In this document: in pieces, positions 1 to 5,591 of the stretch
How the letters are laid out: each line of letters opens with the position of its first letter
Numbering within the stretch: the stretch's first letter is position 1
From: Colwellia marinimaniae
GTDB lineage: Bacteria; Pseudomonadota; Gammaproteobacteria; Enterobacterales; Alteromonadaceae
Reading direction: 5' to 3'
Assembly: GCF_002207865.1 (NCBI RefSeq)
Contig: NZ_BDQM01000016.1
Span: forward strand, 1-64,000
DNA: 64,000 nt
Program-made: the position numbers and the translations under genes
The notes under the pieces: generated by a model
Databases searched by the model: none
What the model saw: only the letters and a program-made list of their open reading frames with translations
What the model was told of the DNA's origin: nothing

Positions 1-84
1 CGAAATACTTTTGCTAAGTTATTCGCGTTAAACAGGTACGTTCCCGTTTTTTTCTTCCAACACTTGTGTTTTTTATCCAATATA
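1..84. other. window edge, no gene seen
   Basis: I see no convincing coding sequence, RNA gene or attC in this short stretch before the first REP-like repeat. It is A+T rich, and any gene to the left is outside the window. Confidence 0.4.
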
Positions 85-199
85 ACAGACACCCACCCAA
101 AATAATCAATAAACAATATCGCAAAAAAACAGTGTTATTAATTAACATTGAACAAAACCATACTTTGATTGTGATCACGAACATTTGAGTGGGTGTCTG
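85..199. repeat. REPIN-like inverted pair of REP sequences
   Basis: The sequence ACAGACACCCACCCAAAA at 85-102 is matched in inverted orientation by TTTGAGTGGGTGTCTG at 184-199, leaving about 80 bp between them. The same motif flanks the RAYT transposase gene near 36.7 and 38.0 kb, so these are very likely its cognate REP sequences. A pair of opposed REPs is the arrangement called a REPIN, which is moved in trans by a RAYT. The right arm reads directly into the integrase-like fragment on the minus strand and ends its similarity to integrases. Confidence 0.7.
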
Positions 200-386
200 C
201 TATATTCTTAAGATCCTCAATGGTTAATTGGTCCGGGCAGAGATCAAAGAACGACGCTGTTTGTCGAAGACATCGACTATAACACTCGATAGCTTTATCA
301 CTTTTTCCTTGTAAGGTCAGTTCGTTAAGGTAAGTACAGATGATTTTATTGTATTCTGCCGTAAAGCGGCTTCGTTCAACAAGCAC
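138..386 (-). pseudogene. N-terminal fragment of a tyrosine recombinase (integrase SAM-like domain)
   Basis: The 82-residue minus-strand frame opens with a GTG codon at 386. Residues about 8-62 resemble the N-terminal SAM-like (core-binding) domain of phage/IS91-associated integrases: a helix, then a GKSDKAIECYSR segment, then a CPDQLTIEDLK segment. The similarity stops where the frame runs into the REP repeat (184-199), so residues after LTIEDLKNI are REP-encoded. The catalytic domain with the R-H-R-Y residues is absent, so this cannot be an active recombinase. It does not resemble the N-terminus of IntI integron integrases as I know them. The start overlaps the first attC, so the true N-terminus may be lost too. 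Confidence 0.5.
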
Positions 387-473
387 TTCAAACGGAACAA
401 AAACTGTTGGCCGCGCTCACTACGTTCACAATTATGGCCAACTATTACTTAGCCCGTTAATTGGGCGTTATAG
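374..473 (+). other. integron attC site 1
   Basis: A 100-bp imperfect palindrome. R'' is GTTCAAC at 374-380 and R' is GTTATAG at 467-473. Between them lie complementary arms AGTTGGCC-like and GGCCAACT, and an L' box TTAATTG just before GGGCGTTA. The layout R''-L''-stem-L'-R' is that of an attC recombination site, with the crossover expected at G|TTATAG. It shares its right half (ACTATTACTTAGCCCGTTAA) with attC 2, which points to a common attC family in this genome. The left boxes are less complementary than in attC 2. Confidence 0.85.
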
Positions 474-490
474 CTCAATCATATCCCATC

Positions 491-519
491 TTGTTTTCTA
501 TACGCGATTTGCGTATACT
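491..519 (+). promoter_or_regulatory. higBA promoter with overlapping palindromic operator
   Basis: A -35-like TTGTTT (491-496) and a -10-like TATACT (514-519) are separated by 17 bp. A perfect inverted repeat, TATACGC-GATTT-GCGTATA (499-517), lies over the spacer and -10. This is where an autorepressing HigA-type antitoxin would bind. The -10 ends six bases before the toxin ATG at 526, so transcription would start at or next to the start codon, suggesting a nearly leaderless toxin message. The operator role is inferred from position and symmetry. Confidence 0.65.
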
Positions 520-525
520 TTCCTC

Positions 526-858
526 ATGAAATGTATATTTGTAGAATCAAAAATATTTGAGAAATACCGAGATGACCACCTCAGTGATGAAGAGTTTAGA
601 CTGTTTCAAGCTGAGCTAATGTCAAACCCGAAGAAGGGTGATGTGATTCAAGGTACTGGTGGTTTGCGGAAGGTTCGAGTTGCAAGTAAGGGTAAAGGAA
701 AACGTGGTGGTTCCCGTGTTATTTATTACTTCCTTGATAAAAAGCGACGTTGCTATTTACTTCCTATTTATGGAAAAAGTGAAATGTCGGATTTAACCGC
801 AGATCAAAAGAAACAGTTAAAGGTTTTTATGGAGGTATGGCGTAATGAGCAATCGTGA
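526..858 (+). CDS. higB-2: HigB-2 type mRNA-interferase toxin (RelE superfamily)
   Basis: A 110-residue protein starting MKCIFVESKIFEKYRDD. It closely matches the HigB-2 toxin I know from the Vibrio cholerae superintegron: conserved GDVIQGTGGLRKVRVASKG, the basic KGKRGGSRVIYYF strand, and a C-terminal WRNEQS. This family cleaves translating mRNA at the ribosomal A site. The open frame extends upstream to 340, but I chose ATG 526 because the family starts there and because the promoter and palindrome sit immediately upstream. The toxin comes first and overlaps the antitoxin gene by 14 nt, the reversed order typical of HigBA. It lies inside a cassette bounded by attC 1 and attC 2. Confidence 0.93.
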   Translation: MKCIFVESKIFEKYRDDHLSDEEFRLFQAELMSNPKKGDVIQGTGGLRKVRVASKGKGKRGGSRVIYYFLDKKRRCYLLPIYGKSEMSDLTADQKKQLKVFMEVWRNEQS

Positions 859-1159
859 TTTATTTACAGAATTAAGTTCCGCTCTTGTTGAAGCAAAAGA
901 ACATTCAGAGGGGAAAATCACCCTTAAAACGCATCATGTCAACGATGTAAGTGAACTTGATATTTCACCTAATGAAATTGTACATATTAGAGAAAAATTT
1001 AATATGTCACGTGGTGTGTTTGCTAGTTTGCTTCATACATCTTCTCGTACGTTAGAGAACTGGGAGCAAGGACGCAGTGCTCCAAATGGGCAAGCAATAA
1101 CACTTTTGAAATTAGTGCAACGTCATCCAGAAACTCTCACGCACATTGCAGAGCTATAA
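845..1159 (+). CDS. higA-2: HigA-2 type antitoxin, helix-turn-helix (Xre family)
   Basis: A 104-residue protein. The N-terminal part (about residues 1-35) is the likely toxin-wrapping segment. Residues about 42-95 form an HTH_XRE domain, seen in the IREKFNMSRGVFASLLHTSSRTLENWEQGR segment region, followed by a leucine-rich C-terminus ending TLTHIAEL. It neutralises HigB-2 and represses the pair's own promoter, probably at the palindrome upstream of the toxin gene. Its ATG lies inside the end of higB-2, so the two are translationally coupled. Its TAA stop (1157-1159) falls within the R'' box of attC 2, the usual tight fit of a cassette gene to its attC. Confidence 0.93.
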   Translation: MSNRDLFTELSSALVEAKEHSEGKITLKTHHVNDVSELDISPNEIVHIREKFNMSRGVFASLLHTSSRTLENWEQGRSAPNGQAITLLKLVQRHPETLTHIAEL

Positions 1160-1253
1160 CAAGCAATTCAACGTGACACGCAACAGTTGGCCGCGTTCAC
1201 TCCGTTCACAAGTATGGCCAACTATTACTTAGCCCGTTAATTGGGCGTTATAT
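1154..1253 (+). other. integron attC site 2
   Basis: The best-formed attC in the window. R'' is CTATAAC (1154-1160) and R' is GTTATAT (1247-1253). The L'' box CAATTCAA carries one extra base relative to the complementary L' TTAATTG, the extrahelical base that sets strand polarity in attC sites. The inner stem pairs AGTTGGCC with GGCCAACT and ends in a TTCAC/GTTCAC loop region. It closes the HigBA cassette. Confidence 0.93.
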
Positions 1254-1268
1254 GCCTAGGGAAATCTA

Positions 1269-1619
1269 ATGCTTGATAGAAGTATTCTGCTGAAAGAATT
1301 AAAACGAGAATTCCCTGAATTGACGTCATTAATTAATGCAGAACAAGGATTACTTCACTTTGAGGTTGGCGCTTTCTACCAATTTACTCAATCACTCATA
1401 AATGACGGTGACTTAGATAAAGTAAAAACATGCTTCAGTATCGCTAATAACTATTTAGTTAATGGCGATAAAAAAGTTAAAAATGCTATTAGTGTTAGCT
1501 ACGCAGAGTGTTTAGAGTTTAAGAATACAAAGAATAATAATCGAGAGTGGGCTTGGGAAATATATCCTGAGTTACTTAAAAAAGAATATGAAATTGTACG
1601 TGGTAAATTCGGCATATAA
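1269..1619 (+). CDS. cassette-encoded small protein, unknown function (DUF7674-like)
   Basis: A 116-residue acidic/mixed-charge protein with no signal peptide or membrane segment. It is predicted mainly helical, with features such as GLLHFEVGAFYQFT near residues 28-41, an internal NAISVSYAECLEF motif, and EWAWEIYPELLKKEYE near the end. This pattern resembles small DUF7674-type proteins often found in mobile or polymorphic-toxin contexts, but that assignment is from memory and tentative. The gene starts 15 bp after the R' of attC 2 and its TAA stop is the first TAA of a 14-bp TAATAAGCTGTTAG junction, so it fills one cassette exactly. Confidence 0.8.
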   Translation: MLDRSILLKELKREFPELTSLINAEQGLLHFEVGAFYQFTQSLINDGDLDKVKTCFSIANNYLVNGDKKVKNAISVSYAECLEFKNTKNNNREWAWEIYPELLKKEYEIVRGKFGI

Positions 1620-1630
1620 TAAGCTGTTAG
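1617..1630 (+). other. collapsed attC-like cassette junction (copy 1)
   Basis: TAATAAGCTGTTAG. Its first TAA is the stop codon of the preceding gene and its GTTAG end has the form of an R' core site. The motif is itself a short imperfect palindrome (CTAATAAGC-like against GCTGTTAG). It sits where a full attC would be expected between two cassette genes. Identical copies occur at 1919-1932 and, with the last base changed, at 35208-35221. Confidence 0.55.
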
Positions 1631-1639
1631 GTGTAAATC

Positions 1640-1921
1640 ATGGATGATAAATATCGTTATATATTTCAATCTCTCATATATGGGTCATTAAGTACGATAG
1701 CAATTAACATTCCTCTGGGAGGTATGCTCGTAGTTTTTGGTGCTTTTCCGTTGTTGCTAATATTTCCTGATTTGGCAACGACAAGCGAGTGGGTTGAATA
1801 CGGCCCTTTTTGGCTAACGATCAAAAAAGAAGAGGTTTGGCTTTTATTTTGGGGTTATTACATATTGGTCTGGGGCATGTTTTTTTATTTTAAGAATAAA
1901 CGTAACAGTAAAAACACCTAA
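1640..1921 (+). CDS. cassette-encoded two-helix membrane protein
   Basis: A 93-residue protein with two clear hydrophobic segments: about residues 13-44 (ending in the LLLIFPDL region) and about 65-84 (VWLLFWGYYILVWGMFFYF), followed by a basic tail KNKRNSKN that should lie in the cytoplasm. I do not recognise the family. It starts 12 bp after the GTTAG of the upstream junction and its TAA stop opens the next TAATAAGCTGTTAG junction, so it too exactly fills a cassette. Small membrane proteins are common among integron cassette products; a role in envelope stress or defence is possible but not shown. Confidence 0.75.
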   Translation: MDDKYRYIFQSLIYGSLSTIAINIPLGGMLVVFGAFPLLLIFPDLATTSEWVEYGPFWLTIKKEEVWLLFWGYYILVWGMFFYFKNKRNSKNT

Positions 1922-1932
1922 TAAGCTGTTAG
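1919..1932 (+). other. collapsed attC-like cassette junction (copy 2)
   Basis: Identical to the copy at 1617-1630. The first TAA is again the stop codon of the preceding gene. The GTTAG at 1928-1932 is the exact start of a 164-bp sequence that recurs at 4176, where it follows a full-length attC instead. Confidence 0.6.
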
Positions 1933-2091
1933 TTGGCTAATAAAAAAGATCGTCTAAGTGCTAAATAATTCAGTTTCACCAATTCACTGTTCGGTGCTTT
2001 ACCGCGAATAAGTTAGTCACTTTTATCACGTTTCTGAAAGGTGTATTAGCGTAACTATTCGCTCTAAATAGTGAGTGTAATGGCTCAAATT
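1928..2091 (+). repeat. 164-bp direct repeat, copy 1 (ORF-less cassette)
   Basis: This 164-bp stretch matches 4176-4339 with three single-base differences. It begins at the G of a GTTAG core site in both places. It is the first half of a cassette (1928 to about 2249) that ends in attC 3 and has no convincing gene; the longest obvious plus-strand reading frame from ATG near 2080 encodes only about 14 residues. ORF-less cassettes of this kind often carry promoters, but I see no firm promoter here. Confidence 0.85.
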
Positions 2092-2155
2092 CACGGTTTG
2101 GTATTTTCATTACGGTGCGTTTAAGTTATTGTTGTACTTGGTGAAAGTATGTTGC

Positions 2156-2255
2156 AACTAACAAGCAAATCAACTGGGACACGTAACACTTGCTCGGTTC
2201 CACTTCGTTTCACATTTTAGCAAGTATTACTTAGCCCGTTATTTGGGCGTTGAGG
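2156..2255 (+). other. integron attC site 3
   Basis: A 100-bp attC. R'' ends CTAAC at 2158-2162, L'' is CAAATCAAC and L' is GTTATTTG, with one extra base in L''. R' is GTTGAGG at 2249-2255. The inner stem pairs AACACTTGC with GCAAGTATT, so the tip differs from attC 1 and 2 while the outer part (ATTACTTAGCCCGTTA) is shared. It closes the ORF-less cassette. Confidence 0.88.
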
Positions 2256-2257
2256 CT

Positions 2258-2392
2258 GTAGAATAACTAATTCCGCCAAAACTACTAAAATTTTGTGCTC
2301 CTGTATCGAACTGTAGAGGATTAACTCGATATAGGTAATGCATTTACCACCCCGATTTTAGGGGGTAATTCATAATAAACGAGTTATTCTAC
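2258..2392. repeat. 135-bp inverted-repeat element with internal hairpin
   Basis: GTAGAATAACT (2258-2268) and AGTTATTCTAC (2382-2392) are perfect 11-bp inverted repeats. Inside, TTACCACCCC and GGGGGTAA (about 2344-2367) can form a second hairpin around the loop GATTTTA. The element starts directly after attC 3 and is followed by CAAGCTCGTTAGGGC before the next gene. It may be a small mobile element, an unusual folded recombination site, or the 5' end of the next cassette. Confidence 0.6.
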
Positions 2393-2427
2393 AAGCTCGT
2401 TAGGGCTTTCTCGTAACTTGAGTATAT

Positions 2428-3096
2428 ATGGATATTAAAAGTGAACTTTCGAAAAAAGGTTTTGTATTTATTCCCAAGTGGGAACCTGATGCCGAAATCG
2501 AATACTTAGCTAAAAAATTTGGAAAAATCGTAAAGGTTTCAGATTATGTTGGACATGAAATTATTCCTAACACTCAAAAAATTCGACCTAAAACACAAAG
2601 TAATTCTTCAAAGAATCAATACAGTGGAAAGTTTGGATTAGATGCTTTCCCTTTTCATACCGATTTAGCTCACTGGTCAAAACCTCCTAAATTTTTAATG
2701 CTACGATGTGTTCGAGGTTTTGAACAAGTTTCAACAAAAGTATTGCCACTGAAATATATTTTAGATCAGTTGTTTGAGTTAGGCTTACGTCGTGCAGTAG
2801 CGCAACCAAGAAGTAACGGAAGCAATACTAAAAGTTGTTTGCTGCCATTGTTATTCAAAATAAATAATCAAAGGTGTATTCGTTGGGACTCTTTATTTTT
2901 AGAAGCAGTAAATGATAATGTGAAACGAATTCAACATGTAATGTTAAAAAATGAAACTTGGGATATGGCAATCGACATCAAATTAGTAGATTCAGGTGAT
3001 ACCCTTATCCTAAATAATCACTCAAACTTTCATGCTCGTTCAAATATTCCAAAAGAATGTATCGATCGTGAACTTGAGCGTGTTTACTTTAATTAG
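2428..3096 (+). CDS. TauD/TfdA-like Fe(II)/2-oxoglutarate dioxygenase
   Basis: A 222-residue protein. The facial-triad signature is readable: H77-T-D79 in FPFHTDLAHW and a distal H202 in NHSNFHARSN, with downstream arginines (R204 and those in RELERVYF) suited to 2-oxoglutarate binding. That layout is typical of the TauD/TfdA/clavaminate-synthase superfamily, although this protein is shorter than the usual 270-300 residues. The substrate cannot be read from sequence. It is the first gene of a two-gene cassette; the next gene starts 10 bp after its stop, so they are probably co-transcribed. A metabolic role unconnected with the partner is possible, but the pairing is unusual. Confidence 0.75.
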   Translation: MDIKSELSKKGFVFIPKWEPDAEIEYLAKKFGKIVKVSDYVGHEIIPNTQKIRPKTQSNSSKNQYSGKFGLDAFPFHTDLAHWSKPPKFLMLRCVRGFEQVSTKVLPLKYILDQLFELGLRRAVAQPRSNGSNTKSCLLPLLFKINNQRCIRWDSLFLEAVNDNVKRIQHVMLKNETWDMAIDIKLVDSGDTLILNNHSNFHARSNIPKECIDRELERVYFN

Positions 3097-3106
3097 AGAA
3101 ATATAA

Positions 3107-4078
3107 ATGACGAGTACAATAATAAATAATCCATGGGAATCAGATTCTCTCTACGCTAAAGCTCTTATCTATATTCAGCAAATGGAAAACAGTATTGCTG
3201 AAGATTGGCAATATGGACTATGGTCTTCATTTGCCTTAGAGCTACTCGCTAGATCTGCATTATCAAATATATCACCAGTATTATTGGCTGACTCTAAGAA
3301 TTGGAGAAATATAACATTTGCTTTAGGCAGCGCCCCAACAGCTAAAAAATTCAATCCTATTTCAGTGTCAACTAAAGAGGTATTAGCTAGGCTTACAGAA
3401 CTTTTACCAGACTTCACCGAAGAAATGGCTGGATTTTGCTCAAAACACACAGATGACAGAAATGCAGAGTTGCATACTGGAGAAGTGATATTTGGAAAAA
3501 AAGGCACTGCAAATTGGTTACCAAGGTTTTATCAAGCTTGTAACGCATTATTGAAATCTATGGGGAAAACATTAGCAGACCTAGTATCTGACTCCGCTCA
3601 CGCGGAATCTCTAATTCAGTCATTAAGCGATGTAGCAGCTAAAAGTGTTAAACAAGATATTTCGGCTCACTCAAAAGTTTGGTCAAATAAACCCGACACA
3701 GACAAAGAAGATGCTGCATTACAGGCTAAAACATGGGCGACCAGACAATCTGGACACAGAGTAGATTGTCCATCATGTTCCTCTACGGCGCTTGTATATG
3801 GTTCTCCTGTTGGAGCTGTCTCTACAGAAATTATTGAGGGTGATGACGAAGTAACCGAAAGACAATCAATGTTACCCTCTACTTTTGAATGTATCGCTTG
3901 TAGGCTTAAAATATCTGGCTTTTCAAAGTTATCGGCTTGTGGGTTAGGTGATACTTTCTCAGCAAAAACAATTTATACTGCGGCAGAATATTTTGAATTG
4001 TACACTGCTGACGAGCTGCAAGAAGCACGAGATGAAGTAGAAGCATCATTTACATACGAACCTGATTTTAATGAGTAG
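3107..4078 (+). CDS. unknown protein with HEPN-like Rx4H motif and Cys4 zinc ribbon
   Basis: A 323-residue soluble protein. The N-terminal half is helical and contains R118-N-A-E-L-H123 within DDRNAELHTGE, which fits the Rx4-6H active-site motif of HEPN ribonucleases. The C-terminal part has CPSC (C221, C224) and CIAC (C262, C265), a likely Cys4 zinc ribbon, then an acidic tail ending EPDFNE. HEPN domains are common in toxin and antiphage systems, where they cut RNA. No named family is recognised, so the HEPN call rests on one short motif and the helical context. It follows the dioxygenase gene by 10 bp and its stop lies just before attC 4, so the pair form one cassette of about 1.8 kb. Confidence 0.6.
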   Translation: MTSTIINNPWESDSLYAKALIYIQQMENSIAEDWQYGLWSSFALELLARSALSNISPVLLADSKNWRNITFALGSAPTAKKFNPISVSTKEVLARLTELLPDFTEEMAGFCSKHTDDRNAELHTGEVIFGKKGTANWLPRFYQACNALLKSMGKTLADLVSDSAHAESLIQSLSDVAAKSVKQDISAHSKVWSNKPDTDKEDAALQAKTWATRQSGHRVDCPSCSSTALVYGSPVGAVSTEIIEGDDEVTERQSMLPSTFECIACRLKISGFSKLSACGLGDTFSAKTIYTAAEYFELYTADELQEARDEVEASFTYEPDFNE

Positions 4079-4085
4079 TAAAGCC

Positions 4086-4182
4086 CTATAAGAAATTCAA
4101 CAAGGACAAAAAACAGTTGGCTTTTGCTCCTTCGTCGCTTATTTTAGCCAACAATTTTTTGCCTGTTAATTAGGCGTTAGTT
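4086..4182 (+). other. integron attC site 4 with altered R''
   Basis: R'' reads CTATAAG (4086-4092) instead of the expected CTATAAC, L'' AAATTCAAC pairs with L' GTTAATTAGG, and R' is GTTAGTT (4176-4182). The inner stem pairs CAGTTGGCT with AGCCAAC. The last base of R'' departs from the conserved AAC, as it does in the attC at 37989. This may weaken the site. Confidence 0.85.
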
Positions 4183-4339
4183 GGCTAATAAAAAAGATCG
4201 TCTAAGTGCTAAATAATTCAGTTTCACCAATTCACTGTTTGGTGCTTTACCGCGAATAAGTTAGTCACTTTCATCACGTTTCTGAAAGGTGTATTAGCGT
4301 AACTATTCACTCTAAATAGTGAGTGTAATGGCTCAAATT
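4176..4339 (+). repeat. 164-bp direct repeat, copy 2 (truncated cassette)
   Basis: Matches 1928-2091 with three substitutions and begins exactly at the R' of attC 4. After 4339 the two copies diverge: copy 1 continues to attC 3, whereas copy 2 joins unrelated DNA beginning AAGTTAG. The second copy has therefore lost its attC half and marks the right edge of the recognisable cassette array. Confidence 0.88.
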
Positions 4340-4346
4340 AAGTTAG

Positions 4347-4571
4347 ATAAAACAAAATATTATCAATGTTCATTACTGCTTAATAAAAAGTTTTTTTTCT
4401 AGGATTTTTCTATTTTTAGCAATAACTAGCTTTTTAATAGGACTTTTGCGGCTGTTTTTTTCATTGTGGTGGCCTCAATGGCTGATTTAGGGGCATGAAA
4501 AGGCAATTGGCCAAGGTGAGCGCAATTTGTTTAAATATATTTCCACTCGAAACTTAACAACTTTAGCCTAA
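4347..4571 (+). pseudogene. decayed fragment of a membrane protein gene
   Basis: One reading frame runs from 4347 to a TAG at 4488-4490 and continues to a TAA at 4569-4571. Translated across the TAG it gives a plausible hydrophobic segment (RIFLFLAITSFLIGLLRLF), then SLWWPQWLI, stop, GHEKAIGQGERNLFKY and ISTRNLTTLA. The composition on both sides of the TAG looks coding, so this is probably the C-terminal remnant of a lost membrane protein next to the cassette array boundary. No family is recognised and there is no credible start. Confidence 0.4.
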
Positions 4572-4686
4572 AGGCTTGTCACAATAAATATAACTGGCAT
4601 GATGTAGTCATCATTTTATCTTGCTTGCTTGGCTCTATAGCGCCATATCAGGCATTCAAAATAGCCTTATTCTAGCGGAGTCATCA

Positions 4687-5391
4687 ATGTTTTCTAGTAG
4701 TAAACGCCTAACTTTAATGGTTATGGTGTTATGCCTGATGGGTTTGTTTTCACTCGATGCCATGGCACATGGCGTTGATGAGAGTACCCGACTGTTTTTA
4801 CAAAATAATACCGGCGTACAATTTTTTGCCTTTATGTATATTGGCGCGAAACATATGGTGACCGGTTATGATCATTTACTGTTTTTAGCCGGCGTCATTT
4901 TCTTCTTATACAAGAGTAAAGATATTCTACTTTATGTCAGTATGTTTACTTTGGGCCATAGCCTAACCTTGTTATTTGGTGTGCTGTGGGACGTACAAGT
5001 TAATGCCTATATTATCGATGCAATTATTGGCTTGTCGGTTGTTTACAAAGGTTTTGATAACTTAGGTGGTTTTCAGCGTACCTTAGGTTTTACTCCTAAT
5101 GCTAAAGCTGCGGTGTTGATCTTTGGCCTATTCCATGGCTTTGGCTTAGCGAGCAAATTACAAGAGTTTCAACTGCCACAAGATGGCCTTTTTACCAATT
5201 TAATCGCCTTTAATTTAGGTGTGGAACTAGGACAGTTTGCCGCCTTAACCTTTATCTTACTGGTTATTAGCTTTTGGCGGAAACACCCATCGTTTGTGCA
5301 GTTTTCAACGGTAAGTAATACTTTATTGATGAGCGCGGGTTTTATGCTGATAGGTTTTCAGTTAACCGGTTATTTTAGTAACCTCAATTAG
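4687..5391 (+). CDS. HupE/UreJ-family membrane protein
   Basis: A 234-residue protein using ATG 4687; an earlier in-frame codon exists but the signal-like MFSSSKRLTLMVMVLCLMG start fits better. A cleavable leader ends near DAMAHG. Then come HupE/UreJ signatures: a YIGAKHMVTGYDHLLFLAGV segment with paired histidines, TLGHSLTLLFG, and GLFHGFGLASK, spread over about six membrane segments. The family includes proposed nickel/cobalt or other metal permeases, and those conserved His/Asp residues are candidate metal ligands. The gene stands alone with a 200-bp gap to the next. Its position near copper genes suggests metal handling, but the substrate is unknown. Confidence 0.85.
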   Translation: MFSSSKRLTLMVMVLCLMGLFSLDAMAHGVDESTRLFLQNNTGVQFFAFMYIGAKHMVTGYDHLLFLAGVIFFLYKSKDILLYVSMFTLGHSLTLLFGVLWDVQVNAYIIDAIIGLSVVYKGFDNLGGFQRTLGFTPNAKAAVLIFGLFHGFGLASKLQEFQLPQDGLFTNLIAFNLGVELGQFAALTFILLVISFWRKHPSFVQFSTVSNTLLMSAGFMLIGFQLTGYFSNLN

Positions 5392-5591
5392 AGTAAAAGT
5401 AGTAGCTATGAAGCGGTCTTATGAAGCAAAATTTATTATTCACGGACGAATAAGTAAAGTTTATAGGGATATATTTACAGCGTTTTTGAGTAATAATGAC
5501 CGCAAAGGCTAAATAAAAACCAGATTAATGAACGAAATTACTCAATTTAAGTATTAAGAAATATTAAGAAATATAAAGAAGAGAAATAGAT

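Noticed and set aside
138..386. Fragment as the integron integrase IntI
   Set aside because: Orientation next to an attC is suggestive, but the sequence resembles the SAM-like domain of IS91/phage-type integrases and not the IntI N-terminus as I know it. Without a search this stays open.
340..525. N-terminal extension of the HigB-2 frame
   Set aside because: The frame is open upstream through attC 1, but the promoter, palindrome and family start all place the start at 526.
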